Shown here: positions 25,062 to 38,120 of the stretch, piece after piece
How positions within the stretch are numbered: position 1 is the first letter of the stretch
Layout of the letters: the number at the start of each line of letters is the position of its first letter
DNA from: Acanthaster planci
Lineage: Eukaryota > Echinodermata > Asteroidea > Valvatida > Acanthasteridae
Assembly (NCBI RefSeq): GCF_001949145.1
Contig: NW_019091406.1
Coordinates: 1,070,742 to 1,134,741 of the forward strand
Direction: 5' to 3'
DNA length: 64,000 bases
Program-made: the position numbers and the translations under genes
The notes under the pieces: model-generated
The model's input: the letters and a program-made list of their open reading frames with translations, nothing else
Database searches by the model: none
What the model was told of the DNA's origin: nothing

Positions 25062-25478
25062 ATGGCCCTGCGTGGCTTCGCTGAAAGGGCAGACCTTGCT
25101 GACACGTATTATTACTATCCACGAATGACCCAAGTTGTGTTGGGGGGGTGCGCTGTTGAAATACCAGACTCTCTCATTCATGTAGTGGCTCACTGGAGTA
25201 ACGGGCCCTTGTGGAAAGTGTTAGCACCCATGGAGGCTACTAGCTACCAGCTGGAGTCTTTCCCCGTAGAAGTGTGTTATCAGCCATGGCTTCAGGACAC
25301 ATTGATAAAACCTGCATCCAATACAGTCCACCATGTTTCATTCATTTGTGCATTAGGTTCCTTTGAGGCGACAAATTACACCAAATCTAAAGAAGGGTGC
25401 CTGAGAACAAACCTGACGCAGTTTCAGCTCGGTGAATTTTGCATAATTATTCTCAGGCTGAGAAAAACGATATTTTGA
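25062..25478 (+). CDS. Unidentified 138-codon open reading frame
   Basis: An ATG-initiated open frame on the plus strand encodes MALRGFAERADLADTYYYYP and ends in a TGA at 25478. I recognise no domain and see no upstream promoter or splice evidence. Composition is neutral. It lies in the unique spacer between duplicons A and B. It may be chance. Confidence 0.2.
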   Translation: MALRGFAERADLADTYYYYPRMTQVVLGGCAVEIPDSLIHVVAHWSNGPLWKVLAPMEATSYQLESFPVEVCYQPWLQDTLIKPASNTVHHVSFICALGSFEATNYTKSKEGCLRTNLTQFQLGEFCIIILRLRKTIF

Positions 25479-26190
25479 TTACAGATCAAAAGTTGCTGGG
25501 TCATGTTTTGAATTGCGCCTGAATTCAGCGTCTGGGACTTACGTTCAATTGAATGCAGCTCTGCGATGTCACGCGCTGGACCGACAAAGCATATATGCTG
25601 CATGCCTGTGAACATAATTGTGTCAAAGCCCGCCAGCGCTTCTCATGGCCAATTTTCCAAAATGAGTCTTTAGACGCATCATCCGAAAACAACCACTTCA
25701 AAATTATAATGCTTTCTTCAAAATGACAGTTTACCAGAAAAGAATAATTTTACAGGGCGTTTAGGCCAATCATTATTAGACCAAACATGCTTTTCAGCAA
25801 TAATTTTCTCAGTTACTGTTTTGATCTATTTAAATTATAGACTGTAGCTTTTACCTGCGCCTTGAAAACATTCAATTTTAAATCTAGATCCCTTTTCTCA
25901 GAAAATGCAGTGTTTACTGAGCTGAAACTTCATCACGTTAGTTGTTTGGAACCCATCTTTAGATTTTGAGCACTTATGTTGCTACAAAGGAGGATATTGC
26001 ACAAATGACAAATAGTGGACTTTAACCTTTCTATGCGCATCGCACACACACTTTGAATTGTTAATTTGCTGAGTACCGTGTCAAAAAGGTGTCATCAAAT
26101 TGTAGATAACTTACTGCGTCACAGACATTTTTACCAGCACTCATTGAACGCTATTTTAGATTTCTGTAAGGCAAAAAAAAATAAATAACT

Positions 26191-26650
26191 CGGTGTCTGG
26201 TCAGACCAATGTTCCAGAATCCATGCGGCAAGGGGGGGGGGAAGGATGGGGTTGGCCTTTTAAGACTGGCATTGGACACGGAAATGAGTGGCATATTTAA
26301 TCAAAGAGCAAAGGCTAGTAGTAGCACGTCGCGCGTCATGCCGCCATTGTTGTTGATCAGCTGGCTGCAACTTTGTAACCTACCCGTGGTCTACTGTTTG
26401 TGTTCGACATCAACATTACGCAGTCGTAATGGATCAAGAACTACCCACCAATTAGTCTGGTTCCTTGAAAAAAAAAACTTGCCCTTCTGCCTTGTGGAGC
26501 TATGTGAACTTGCGGCCGGGAATCAGTCTACTCGCAAACATTCAGGCAAAGCGAAACTAGAGGGCGCTGTTTTGAACATTTTGAAAAAGAAAATGGGAAA
26601 AAAAATTGACGCGCACGTTCAAAATCGATGCACGCGCTGACCAGAGACCG
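26191..26650. mobile_element. MITE-like insertion private to duplicon B, 460 bp
   Basis: Ends match as inverted repeats: CGGTGTCTGGTCAG at 26191-26204 against the reverse complement of 26637-26650, CGGTCTCTGGTCAG (one mismatch in 14). ACT flanks both ends. The collinear site in A (about 6990-7005) lacks it. A 143-codon plus-strand frame inside is most likely incidental. Superfamily is unassigned; a 3-bp duplication would fit PIF/Harbinger. Confidence 0.5.
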
Positions 26651-26974
26651 ACTATTTTTTTGGCCTAATTCACATTGGTAATGAATGACGTTTCAGTAAA
26701 AAAAAATGCGCTTCGATAATATCCTTTTAACTAGATGCTACTTGGCCCAGTCACTTGTTATAAACTAACTTACTCGGACTTAAGTGGACGATATATCTGG
26801 AAAATATTCCTGCGTTGCTCCTTCCCTGCCCATCCCTGAAATTTGAAAACAAAAATGCCCCTCTCCAACAAGGCATAACTCCATTCAAAGAACGCAAGTT
26901 GTTTTCTTGATACAAGTCTCCTGTTTGTCTCTACATTCAGAATGGCCTCCATTACGATGAAGAAATGTTCAGTT

Positions 26975-27135
26975 TAGATGTGGGAGGAAAACCCCGGATA
27001 AATGTTTCGGGGAAACCCACAGATCCCAATAGGGACTGAAAACCTAATCCACACGTGGACCAAGCCAGATTGCAACCCGGCACCCAGAGGTGGAAGGCAA
27101 GGAAAGAAACACTACGCCAACCCGACTCCTCTTTC
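26975..27135 (-). mobile_element. tRNA-derived SINE, copy in duplicon B
   Basis: Read on the minus strand, it has a degenerate tRNA-like head (B-box region near 27075-27065), followed by ...GGGTTTCCCCGAAACATTTAT and CCGGGGTTTTCCTCCCAC. It matches the SINE in C at 43055-43215, at the same position in the duplicon and with the same left flank (GAAGAAATGTT). Copy A has an empty site near 7490. Confidence 0.65.
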
Positions 27136-29478
27136 AGAATTCCTCTAGGGATGATCACTTTAGATGGATTCATTCCCAAAGCTTATCCCAAAAGCTGCGG
27201 TTTATGCATCAAAACTTTTACTGAAAATGCAAGTTGAGTGAATCGGCTTAATTTGAAGTGCGTCTTATAGGTCCATGGGAGAGTTTATTCTTCTGATTTT
27301 TGAAGTGACGGTATTTATTACAGTTGTCAGTGGTGTCGTATTGAATGATCTGCATCCGTCTGCCTGCTCAGGTGAGATAATTCCCCCAGGGCCTTGAAAC
27401 GGATTGATCGACACGCTTGAATGAGGCTGAAGTTCCTGTCACGGCGATCACGCACCAGACAGAATCATATCAGCTGGGCCGCGCTCATAACAGAGAACAG
27501 CTTCCTCTCTTTGAAAATGACGTAATAGCCAGCATCAATCAAATCGCAGAATCTGGTGTGTCGAGGGTTGCTTTCTACTGTAACTTGACATCTCCGAGGA
27601 CAGTGCTAGCTCCCTGCACGATTGTTGCGCTTATGTAAAGGTGGCATCCAGTGACTGGAACTGGTTGAATGACAACAGTTTCCATCTTCACTTTTCAGCT
27701 AGGGTCTAACCCAGTTTAAAATCAGGTTCATGGACAGAATCAGTCACTGGCTCCTCTCTGCCAGGCTATTACGAGTGCAATATCCCTCAGGCTGAAAGCT
27801 CCTCCTACAAACTGTAAATCATACTATTTAAAACTCCCTTTGACACATGTCAGAAGATTTATCTTTCTATTAAATTGGTTTTCACCTTCAACGGACAATT
27901 ATTGGTATTATTCATCGTATTTGTTTCCTTGACATATTTAAACAAAAAAGCTGGGTTCGTTTAATCATCACGATTCATGTTTTTATTACATTTTTTTCAC
28001 TTAACAATCCATAGTTCAAAACTGAAGTTGCAGCAACAGAGAACACTTTAAGAGTAAATAAAGGCGCTTATTTTACAAATCCTAATTTGCTCTGATATGC
28101 AAATGTGAATGGAAATCAATAGCAAAACCACCCATGCAGCCACGAATAATAACAGAGTTACTAAATTCAAAACCGAACAGCTGAGGATTTCTTCACTTAA
28201 CTTAAACAAACAATCTGTCGCAATTCACAACAATGATGACTGACGAAATTGATACGGTTGAAAACTGGAAATAGCCACGGAGATCGGATATTTACAAGTT
28301 TTATCTTCCATGGATTAGAGGTGTGCGTATACAGAAGGGAAACAGATATACCCTTTGACGTGAAAGACAGACACCCGGAACCCCGTGGATAAAATTGAAC
28401 CCCTAACAGAAAAGCGGTAAAAGGATCAGCCAACAATCCTCCAACAATTTCTAAGCTATTCTTTGGAATGAGATCAAGCATACACATTAACATATCAGCT
28501 AAATGAACACTGTGAGTCACAACAAACTCGGACAAGATATTTATCAATCAATATTACAGTCCATACCCAACTGCAAAATGACGCCAGAAGGCTGTCTGAT
28601 GGAGATAGAGTTTTTTCAATACAAACACACACCTACACCCATATTAAGTTTTGCTGAGGAAATACCTAAGATGCAACAACCTATTATTTCAGTTTCGTTT
28701 TCAACTCCCTGTGTTACAGCTTTGCCCATGACGTTTATAACTGCCAAAAGGAATCCAACGGGTAAATGACTCGATCTGAGTCACCGCAAGCAACTGACTC
28801 GGCTTGACTCAACACTAGACCCTCCTCAGAAATATCGACTTGACCAAAAGCTAAAAAGACCTCGATTCTCAAAATAAAAGTATCGTACCGATCCATCATG
28901 TTCGTGTCACGTTGTCTGGGTACACAGTGCCTCGTATACCTTATGGCTCTGTGTCATGTGAAGCTACTTCGGAAAAATATTCAAACAGAAAAAAACAAAG
29001 GCTGATATCTAATTAATTAATCAGAAATAGATTTGTACAATGTAATTAGAATTTGACGTAGTCAGCGAGCAGCGCAAAAAGGTCCAAATCTGAGGCCGAA
29101 TCTAAGATCTAAGATCAGTTTTACTTCCTGTTATCTGCGAGCCAGCTTGGCTGTAAAATTCCCTGTCATGGTTTTTGCAACTACACTTCTCTATTCCAGA
29201 CGTTTCTGCTGTAGGATATAAGCTACGTATACACCATAGCAATGCCCCTGCCCTTCTTTCCAGGTTGACGGGTTTAGGGACCATCGTAGTGTGAAATTTA
29301 AACCCCATGAAATTCAAAATCATTGGTGGTATTGCGTATGCCTCGTTGGACAAAAATTAAAATAATCGAATGCAGATAAATTAGAGTGTTTGAGACCATG
29401 TGTAGTAAATGAGACAGATTTCAACGGTGTCCACAGTTCCTGCGACACCACCCCCTGCCGACCTCGACAACGCGGTGA

Positions 29479-31984
29479 TTAAGGTGCAGCAGCCACCGCG
29501 GACCCTGCAGCTTTGCACTTCACGACGACAACGCCAATGACCACGCCCCCGAGGATCACAAAGGCTGCTGCGCCGACAGCGATACCTGCAATTGCTCCCG
29601 GGGACAGGATGGTGGGCTCCACAGGTTGTGGTGTTGCTAAAAGACGAGAAAAAAACCGAACGTGCCTTGTCACTTGTGAACCCTGAAATGTGTTTTGAAC
29701 AGGGGAACATTTGTATCATTGGTCTCTTCGTTTGGATGTCATCCCTACGTAGTTTCAAATTCAGACAGCACAAGTTGTACACGCAGTTTCAGAGAATGTT
29801 TGACTTGATCGTGAAATCCCCCAGGTGGGGCAGGTGCCATGAACCCCAAAGAATGGTTTTGGGTTTTTTTCTGTTGATTAGAACAAGAGAAAGAAAACTG
29901 TATTGTTGTTTTTAGGCGGATTTCTAATTTCCGTACCTCCACAAAGCGTGGAAAGAGCCCCATAAATTAGCTCTTCACCTTAACCAAAAATTGACTCCGA
30001 AAAAGTGGTTCCCGATTCAACGTAGGGAAATTCTGAGTCAAAGCAGCATACGAAAAACTCCGTGAAAAAAACACACCTGTTATTATCATTATTATTATTA
30101 TTCACATCATCTTGTTATAGGAAAAACATCAACTGGTTTTGTTTTCCACTTACCAGTTGCTGTCTGCTCGGGCTCTGGAGACAAGGGAAAGACAATTCAA
30201 GACAATAAAACAGATGCTGAAAATATAACAACTATTCAGTACAATGCTGAGAGAAACAATCACCTCAGGACAGGTCCATTCCTGTCGGAGATTTGTAGGG
30301 AAGCCGCCGGACACCTCATTTATTGTGGCGCAAATATGTGCTGGAAATTGGAGGGGATGGGGAAAGGTGATTGCCTGACCATGGAAATTTGAAAGGGGGG
30401 GATTGCGACACCATATGCGCTATATTGGGGGCGATGTTTATGATATTAAATTCATACATTAAATTCATGTAAAAACTTACATGAGAACGGCATATTTATA
30501 GTCCTTTAATTGTTTTCCCCTTTTTTATTGATATTGCAAGGGGAGTAAAATCAAATCCTTCACAATCCACCTTAGTTGTTTTTTTTTTCATCACTAAAAA
30601 AGTGAGGGATAACTCAATAGCCCATCCCCCCCACCTCAAAGGTGGGGGATATATGCCCCCATCGACGCTGATTATTTTATTGGAATCACCACTCACCTGT
30701 GACTGTTGTAGATAAATCTGTTGCATTGGCTGTCGATACATCTGTTACAGTAGCTGTCGATAAATCTGTTCCATTGGCTGTCAGTGAATCTGTTGCACTG
30801 GCCGTCGATGAAATTACCGTCGTCACATCTTCAGTGGATGTTGTACCACTGGGGGAATCGGTTGTTGATGCGCTACCTCCCGTTGCAGTATCTGAAACTG
30901 GGGTGGTGACATATTTCGACGTGACAGTGGTGGGGGTGTGGTCGGTTGGTTCACTGACGGTCGTGGTACCACTGGCTGTGGAATCTCCACCCGTAGTAGT
31001 TGTGGTAATTCCGTCCGAGCTGGATGCTGTATCTGTTGTAGTACCGACTGAGTCTGTAGTCATGTCAGTCGGAGCTGATGTCGCAGTAACTTCCGTCGTT
31101 TCTGTTGAACTAGCCACAGTTGTTGTCTGTGCAAAGATTTCTCAACACGAAATAAAGTCATTTGTTTTTAATTTTCAGTAAGTTTAAACTTTGGGGAATT
31201 GTTACAATGAAAACTTACTGTCTTGGTTGTTGGCCAATGATGTTTTCTGAACGCCTGGTAGCGGCGTAGCCAGGGTTCTCATATAGCACTGGGGCTAGTG
31301 GGGAACAGGATTTTCAGGGGGGTGCAGGTCGCAATATTTTCTTAATACAACTATGATTTTCTTTGTTTTTCACATTTCCAGCGGGGCTATGATTTTCTCA
31401 TGGGAGAGGGGCATGAGCCCTAATTGATGCCTCGCTGGGCTACATCACTGACAATGGTGCCCAACTCTTTGCAGAAGGTGTGTGCATTTTTTAACCATGG
31501 GGGAGGAAGTCCGAAGGGAACAAGGGATGCTTCCCCCGTCTTCAGTGGTCAGTCTGTATTTGTCCTAGGTGGTAAGTGTCTGTGGTTATTCTGTTTGACA
31601 GTGTTAGACAGTGGGAATAAAAATATGAAATATCCTCATTTGGGTTGTAACAAACTGAGCACAACTGTGTGCGTGTGTGTGCTCTTGCATGGTATACAGT
31701 ACATGTCATTGTGTACATGTGCATATTTATCCACGGTTACTTTGACCGGGTAAAAACTACGAACAACTTAACCACAAGAATGATAACTTGCACATGTCAA
31801 CTTTGTGGGAGGACAGTCAAGCTATAAACAGATATTCAGATGAAGTCCTGTTAAAAAAATATTCATTTTTAATTCCAGAGGGAAAAGGTCCTTTCCAGGA
31901 GATACCGTTCTCCTTTCAATATGTCCCCTCACCTGGCACGAGAAATGCTACAGCAGCGATAAGTAGGAGAGCGCCCTTTCCCAT
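29479..31984 (-). CDS. Mucin-like type I membrane protein, tandem copy B (4 exons)
   Basis: Exons are 31984-31933 (signal peptide MGKGALLLIAAVAFLVP, donor GTGAGG), 31140-30697 (mucin domain, 444 nt), 30174-30154 (21-nt microexon, EPEQTAT) and 29636-29479 (stem, membrane helix and tail, stop TAA). The total is 675 nt, 224 residues. The mucin domain begins EIFAQTTTVASST and ends with about four 8-residue units, fewer than copy A. The helix begins SPGAIAGIAVG and the tail is identical to A (KCKAAGSAVAAAP). The acceptor of the mucin exon is ...TTGAG, with G at -3, weaker than the TTTAG of A and C. A nearby cryptic acceptor after TTTGCACAG would shift the frame. All other signals are canonical, so the gene looks intact. 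Confidence 0.82.
30154..30174 (-). CDS. 21-nt microexon of gene B
   Basis: It is flanked by ctccag and GTAAGT and encodes EPEQTAT in phase 1. It aligns base for base with the gene A microexon except for a few substitutions. Confidence 0.75.
30700..30810 (-). repeat. 24-bp coding minisatellite in gene B
   Basis: About four 24-bp units encode variants of ATDxSTAN at the C-terminal end of the mucin exon, directly before the donor at 30696. Confidence 0.75.
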
Positions 31985-32159
31985 TGTGAAGCCAGTCTCA
32001 GACCCTTGCCTGCCTTCTTGTAGAAAGACCTGGGAAACAGAGGTAACATGGCTAAAGTGATTTCTGAACAAACATGCAAATTCTCAGAAAAAAAGTTTTA
32101 ATCAAGATTTGGGCCATATCGATAAATTGGGAGAATTAATGTATAAATTATGCGATGTG

Positions 32160-32740
32160 CACCTAAGGGCGCTACGACCGAAATGCGCGTTACCGTTGAC
32201 ACTGAGTTGCGATTACTTGCCTGTTGGGAATGCGATAGGGTGCACAGTTTAAACGCTGACGGAGCAGTGGAGCACGATATGACCTAATACACACTGGCCC
32301 GACAGTACATGTGGGAGCCTACCTCTGAGCAATAGTTGCAAGGGTTGAGGCAGATCCCCCCCCCAAAAAAAAGGAAAATAAAATACCAAAGAAAACACAA
32401 AATGGAAAAAGAGATGAAAGTGAATGAAACTGCGTGAGTGATGAACTGGATGACCATAGCGATTGATGGATGGAACATCCAAGCCGTGGACTAGCTCACG
32501 CAGTTGATATGTCATCGAAACAGCCGTCATATCAAAGGTGTGAGCCTCTCCACAAGTTGAGTGCCTGAAGCTGCGTTCTGGACGGGATGGGTGGTCGGTC
32601 ATTCGGGCTTCGTGGTAAACCGTACTGTTAGTAGAGCGACTCCTCTTTGGTTGTTGTCAAGAGATTTGTCTCCACTGCTGCACCTATTGGTAAAGGGGTT
32701 CTGTATCCGCCATTTTGCATCTTGCCACGATATCTCGCTT
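32160..32740. other. 5' flank of mucin gene B, conserved block
   Basis: Counterpart of 13780-14680 with small deletions. The CAAAATGGCGGAT motif is retained near 32715. The short frame that starts there is closed by an early stop. Confidence 0.4.
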
Positions 32741-35564
32741 CGCAGAACTCGTATGTTGTATCCTGCCTCGCGGATCTCGAATTATGCAATTTACAACTCA
32801 AATTAAATGTAATACACCAAACATAAATTGTTTATCAGAATTATTCTTTAAATATTTCGTCAATTGGAATTATATGTAAGTGATTGTTTGCCAGTTTGCA
32901 ATACACAAATAGTCGGAAATCAGGAGGAAAACTGAATTACATAATAGACAAATAAACAGATATAATTCTTTTAAGCCACTTATGTTTACACTTGGTGCCT
33001 CACAGCTTTCAAATAAACCGATTTGATACAGTGTTTTACATTTAAAACGAGATTCGCGCTGCGAGATACGAGATGGCAGACAGAGAACACCATAACTGAA
33101 ACCTCCAGGTTGGTGTCATTCGAGCGTTTCACAGGCAGTCAGGTGGGTAATGCACTTTCAGTTCATATTCCAGCTGTAAAGCGATGGACTTTTTCACCTG
33201 ATCATAAAGGGAGTCACGTCCATGCTGTACACAGTCTCCCATTGTCTGCAAACTACATGTAGTATTTTTAATGTTTATACGGCAAACGAAAAACTTATAA
33301 TGTTGTTCGGCTTCTGCAATGAAAGTTTGGGATTTCATGGGTATTATTAGAGCAGATTTTACAATGACGCCGACATCTCTCCCGGAAGTAATGCAGTTTG
33401 ACTCATGTCTTGAATTGAACTGCTTTAACATAGAGGAAAGTGCAAATTGTTACTCCGTCCTCAGCAATTTTGGGGCTTGTCGACAACTTCTTTTTTTTTC
33501 CATCTTGTTAGGTGAGAGTTGTTTCTAAACGGCAAGATCGAATCCCCGTAACATGTGCTCTTGACGTCATACTCCAGCACCCCTGACCAAGATGAAAATT
33601 GCCACTAAACTTCTGCCCAAGGTTTGGAGAATGGACAAAATGAACGTTGTTATTGCCCCGGTCCTATAGGTGCGGCTTCGTTGGGCTGGGGGGGGGTTCA
33701 TCAATCGAAGGGCGCTATGCTTTATTATCAAGAGAATTAATACGATTTCACTAGACCATTGCGTATGATGAGGAAGCACTTCTACTTCAAACCAACGGTG
33801 CTACTTTTCCACGCAGAGTAGACGAGTATGTCTTTGAAATGACCTTTATGGAGATTTAAGTGATGATAAACTTATAACAACTCCCTCACAACGAATCTAC
33901 AAATACATCAAAATCTTTAGCAATACGTCTGCCAAGAGATCGATAGGAGTTAAAATTTCCTTTTGGCAAACAAGTTTTTACCGGTTGCAATGTCAACTCC
34001 AAAACCATTCACGTCTAGGGGAATTGATCTGGGAGCAGAATAAAAACTTTTCTAAAGCTTCTGAGTATCTGCACTCTCAGAAAGAGCTCTCTGGTCGACC
34101 TTTAACGAGAAGGTCGTCACGGCTAGCATGTCAATCGCTCGCCAAAATTATGATAGTTTTCAAGGGACCCCAATAGGACAACATTCACGACTTGGCCCCC
34201 AATTAGTGCGTTTGGGCGTCCATGTTCGCACTGAAATTCCACTTCTCAGTCTTCGGTTGAAAAGTAATTATTCACATCAATATTTGAGTTAAAGAAATCA
34301 CGTCTTGATGGTACTGTTATCGGTGCCTTTTTCCCAACCAGTAGAGGTACATGTATATACTGGGCTATATTCCCAATGATAATCAATATGTTCAGGCCCA
34401 ACATGTGGTGCGTATGTGTACAGTATATGTTCGTATACGTCTGACACAGATCCCCAAAAGAAGAAGAATCAAATTTGCCGAGAAAAAACTCATGACGAAA
34501 CTTTTTTTGCGGCCTAGGGCAAGTAGTGAATTCTTTGTAAGCCACTGACGTCGTTGTTCATGGTTTTGACTTAATGGTGCCTTTTCGTTTTGTGCACGGA
34601 AGCAGTGCTAAAGATTTTCAGTGTCCCCTCAAAACTACCACGGACAATACAGCTGAGAACGGAGCTAAACTCAACACATTATGTTCCTGGAATGGTCTTG
34701 GATCATTAGCAAAATGTTGCACAAAAATATCACGAATGTTTGTATTAGTAAAATGCTGTATGCAGTTGACGCTAGGTGTGTGTGATTGTTCCTTTATTTC
34801 ACAAGTGGTCCATTATGTTTGTCAGAACCGTTATTCATTGCCATGTGCTGACAAATACATAAATGAAGTTTGGTTTACTGCAGGTGCAATTCAATTCAAA
34901 CAGTGGTGCGTGTGTTAAGCGCGAACTAATTGAAATCAAAAGCTAATGTTATGACCAAACATTATCACCAAGCACCGGTTTCTACGTCAACATGAAAACA
35001 ACCAACCAACAACCAAACAGTTTTATCTTGCAGTAGAATTAGTGTGAACTGTTCTCTCCTTCCCGCTTGTTTGAAACTGGTGAGCAGGTTAATGCTCCAC
35101 AACAGCGAGTTAGTGGAGTGCGCAATAAAATTTAACGCCATCCATGCTCTCTTTGTGGTCGTCCTTCGAAATTCCTTTCACTGGATAATTGTTCCTCCTG
35201 GGCTTGACCTATCTTCTAGTTTGTAAAAAAAAAGAAATTGAAAGATGGAAGCAATAAACAAATACTTAAAAGAGATTTTTTTGTACAAACATGTAATGTA
35301 CTACGACAAGCTGAGTGATTGTTAACACGGCTACTTTTTCTGAGCAAACATGAAAGAAGAGTAGTCTCTATTTTTGGAGGGAAGCCTAATCCCCAACAAC
35401 ATATATTTCTTAACCTTAAGTTACTCGGTATTTGGATTAGAATATTTCCTTTTCTCAATTTAGTTTATCAGCTGACATTTTACTCATATGAAGAATAAGC
35501 GCAAGCTTATCTAATTTCAGTATTAAACAAGATTTTGAAATAGACAAACCACTTCCATTTCTAT

Positions 35565-35659
35565 ATTTATATAACGGGTTTTGCCTTTACCAAACGTATA
35601 TATTATTATAAAGTCATCAGCTTACTCGGGTGGGTAAGGGCAAAACCCGTTATATAAAT
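35565..35659. mobile_element. 95-bp palindromic MITE in duplicon B
   Basis: 21-bp perfect inverted ends: 35565-35585 (ATTTATATAACGGGTTTTGCC) and 35639-35659, extended imperfectly by CTTTACC/GGTAAGG. The insert is absent from the equivalent site in A (near 18205). Confidence 0.7.
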
Positions 35660-36054
35660 TAACATCTCCCCAACGCAAAAATACATCTTGAAGACATTTT
35701 CATTTCCTTATTTTATTGTTATTTTCCTTCCGGGACTACTATCCCCTCATCCGCGTCCTTTAGACAACCAGGTCGATAAAAATCAAGGCAAGTATAATAC
35801 CTCCCTTCTGACAAAAATGTTGGAGAAAGACCAGTGATTGTCTGAAGTTTAATTTCCCTTCCATTTGGGTTTACTGTGTTAACAGTAAAACAAAGATACG
35901 GTAGCCGATTGTGTCCGCACCAGATTGCGCCCATGACATTAAAGAGCTCATTTCCCAATAGGCTTTGCCTCGGAGATGCACTTTTTTTTTTACAACTGTA
36001 GGTTTCTCCTTCACGCTTTCCAGCTGCGGTCCGAGAGTTCCAAAAACTTACAAG

Positions 36055-36125
36055 CCTGCTCGGGTGGGATTCGAACCCCAGGTTTTCTGCTTTCTTGCTG
36101 CAGACGTCTTCAGAGTGACCAGTGA
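36055..36125 (-). repeat. tRNA-like fragment in the ancestral duplicon
   Basis: The minus strand carries GGTTCGAATCCCAC (B box, about 36080-36065). Counterparts are at 55260-55325 (C) and, degenerate, at 18470-18530 (A). No acceptor stem can be folded, so it is a SINE or tRNA relic, not a tRNA gene. Confidence 0.4.
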
Positions 36126-38019
36126 CTCTCCGCCTTTTATATGAACCTTGTCCCTGCATCACATCATTGGCTTGTGTACTGTATCAACCCGCAAACTGGC
36201 CAATCATCCATGGAAAACAAATATCAACGTTTTCTCAAACTGCAACATAGCAACTTTGCTGCAGTTTTGTGAAAAGTTAGGGAACTTATAAACTGATGTA
36301 ATCGGGACATTATTACATCATACAAAGAAATCAGCAGCCATAACTTTACACCGTTGCCGTGGCAACTAATGTAGTGGCCCTGGTAAGTTAAATGTTTGTC
36401 CGAGTGCAAAGATAAGATCACTATGGTCCCCAAATCCCTGACAAAGTGTGCTACAGAAATCAAATTTTTGCATAAAAGAAAAGAAACCAACAAACATATA
36501 CGTCATGAGACTTCACGGTAGGACCTAAACGTCACACGATTTTGAAAATGAAGGTCATTATCATAATTAGAATGACTTCACAATTAAGGAATATGACTAT
36601 GCGTGAAAGTTATAAAGATCAAGATTATAAAGGTGGTGAGAGTGATCATCAAAAACTAATGAGTAACGAAAACTTTTGTTCGGCCCGCCGCGGCGGCTTT
36701 AAACAGTCTGAAAACTTGGTATCGAACTTTGTTTTCAAGAATGGGGTAAATCGTATTTCGTTTACATTTTTCCTATGTACAGCGACGCAGTTTCCATCAC
36801 GTCACGCCCAGTTTGCCGGCTCTGATGTTCAGCTCACTGGCTCTGATGTCCAGTTCATCACATTTTGACACCCATTTCGTTAAATTAGGATGTTCTTGAA
36901 AAACGTTTAAGTTTTAAATGCAGCGTGCCACTTTTCCTTGGGGGTAACTACAGGGAAATAATCATTCTTGCGGAACAGTTTATCTGGTTAGGCTAAAACT
37001 TTATTGACACAGAGATGTCTGAAAATATACGTGTATAAGCTTTATAGCAGCACCAAAATGACGCTAGGCCTATTTTTTTTTTACCCAATGTCAAAATCAG
37101 AGCTATTCAGTCTCATTTTATTGTCGGGTAATTAGTATTCACATCGTGACATTTTAACTCATTAATTTCTTCTAAATTAAGGAAAATATCAGAATATATT
37201 GACAATTAATTTTGCAACCTGTGACAAAACATGAGGTGAGAAACGTTTATTTATGAGGGCCGTTTTCCGATTTATTTCGATCGACGAAAGTTGCTTAATT
37301 TGGGGGGGGGGCAAATGTACATGCGGTTGATTTCCTGGTGTAAAAGTCGACCAAATATTGCAAATCCAGAATTTCTTTTCAAAGCATTACCCCAGAATGC
37401 AAATGTTGAAGTAAATTGGTCAAGGCAATACTTGCCAAAAGTGAATGTCTTTTGACGAAGAACTTAGGCTTGACGCAACTTCGGCGAGTGGTCAAACAGG
37501 AAAGTTTTTCCTGTTTATTTCCTCCATTGTGACCCCTCCCTTCATTTGTATATGTGCCGAAAGTCCAGCATAAAAAAAATTTCGCAAAAGCTCAAATTGA
37601 GTATGATGATATTGGTGAGGGTTGCCACAGGCAGGACGTTAAAATTACGAGATGGTGACAGCTGGTATGAAGGCTAATTAAGATCATCAAGGATGAGTTT
37701 CTAAGCTGAACCATTTGGAATATTTTGGGAAATGAGTGTTCAAGTAGAAAGATCGGAGAAAATTTGTGAACGGACATTTCGAGAAGAGCTCTTTAAACTC
37801 TCTTCATCGAACAGATTTCCCGAACTAAAATTCTTGAATGAAAAGAAATTATATAAAGTTAAATAAAAAAAAGAGGCGGAAAGGAGGATAATATACAAGA
37901 TTAAAAAACTTTTGGGAAGAGATATATGATGACGATAATGAAAGCAACGTCAACTGAAGTATTGAGCTCCAGGTCGTACTTACTATAGAAACTATCGGTG
38001 CACTCCTGCAAGGGGGAAA

Positions 38020-38120
38020 TTCTCTTCTAGCAATGCTTTTAGATTCTTCAGAATCGAATGCTGCTCCTGGAAGGCTTTAGGTCTTGCCACTCCGACGTTA
38101 TCACTTCTGTCGCAGGAAAA
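38020..38120 (-). pseudogene. Truncated copy of the DDNVGG exon in duplicon B
   Basis: The 3' part is kept (bases for DNVGV-RPKAF, NLKALLE), but the acceptor and first part are deleted, and a different CGCAG-ending sequence is fused in. It is non-functional as an exon of the original form. Confidence 0.45.

Noticed and set aside
26209-26640. 143-codon plus-strand frame
   Set aside because: It lies wholly inside a MITE-like insertion, shows no domain and contains runs of G and A.
36055-36125. Functional tRNA gene
   Set aside because: Only a B-box-like sequence is present; no complete cloverleaf or acceptor pairing could be drawn. The same holds for the three SINE heads.
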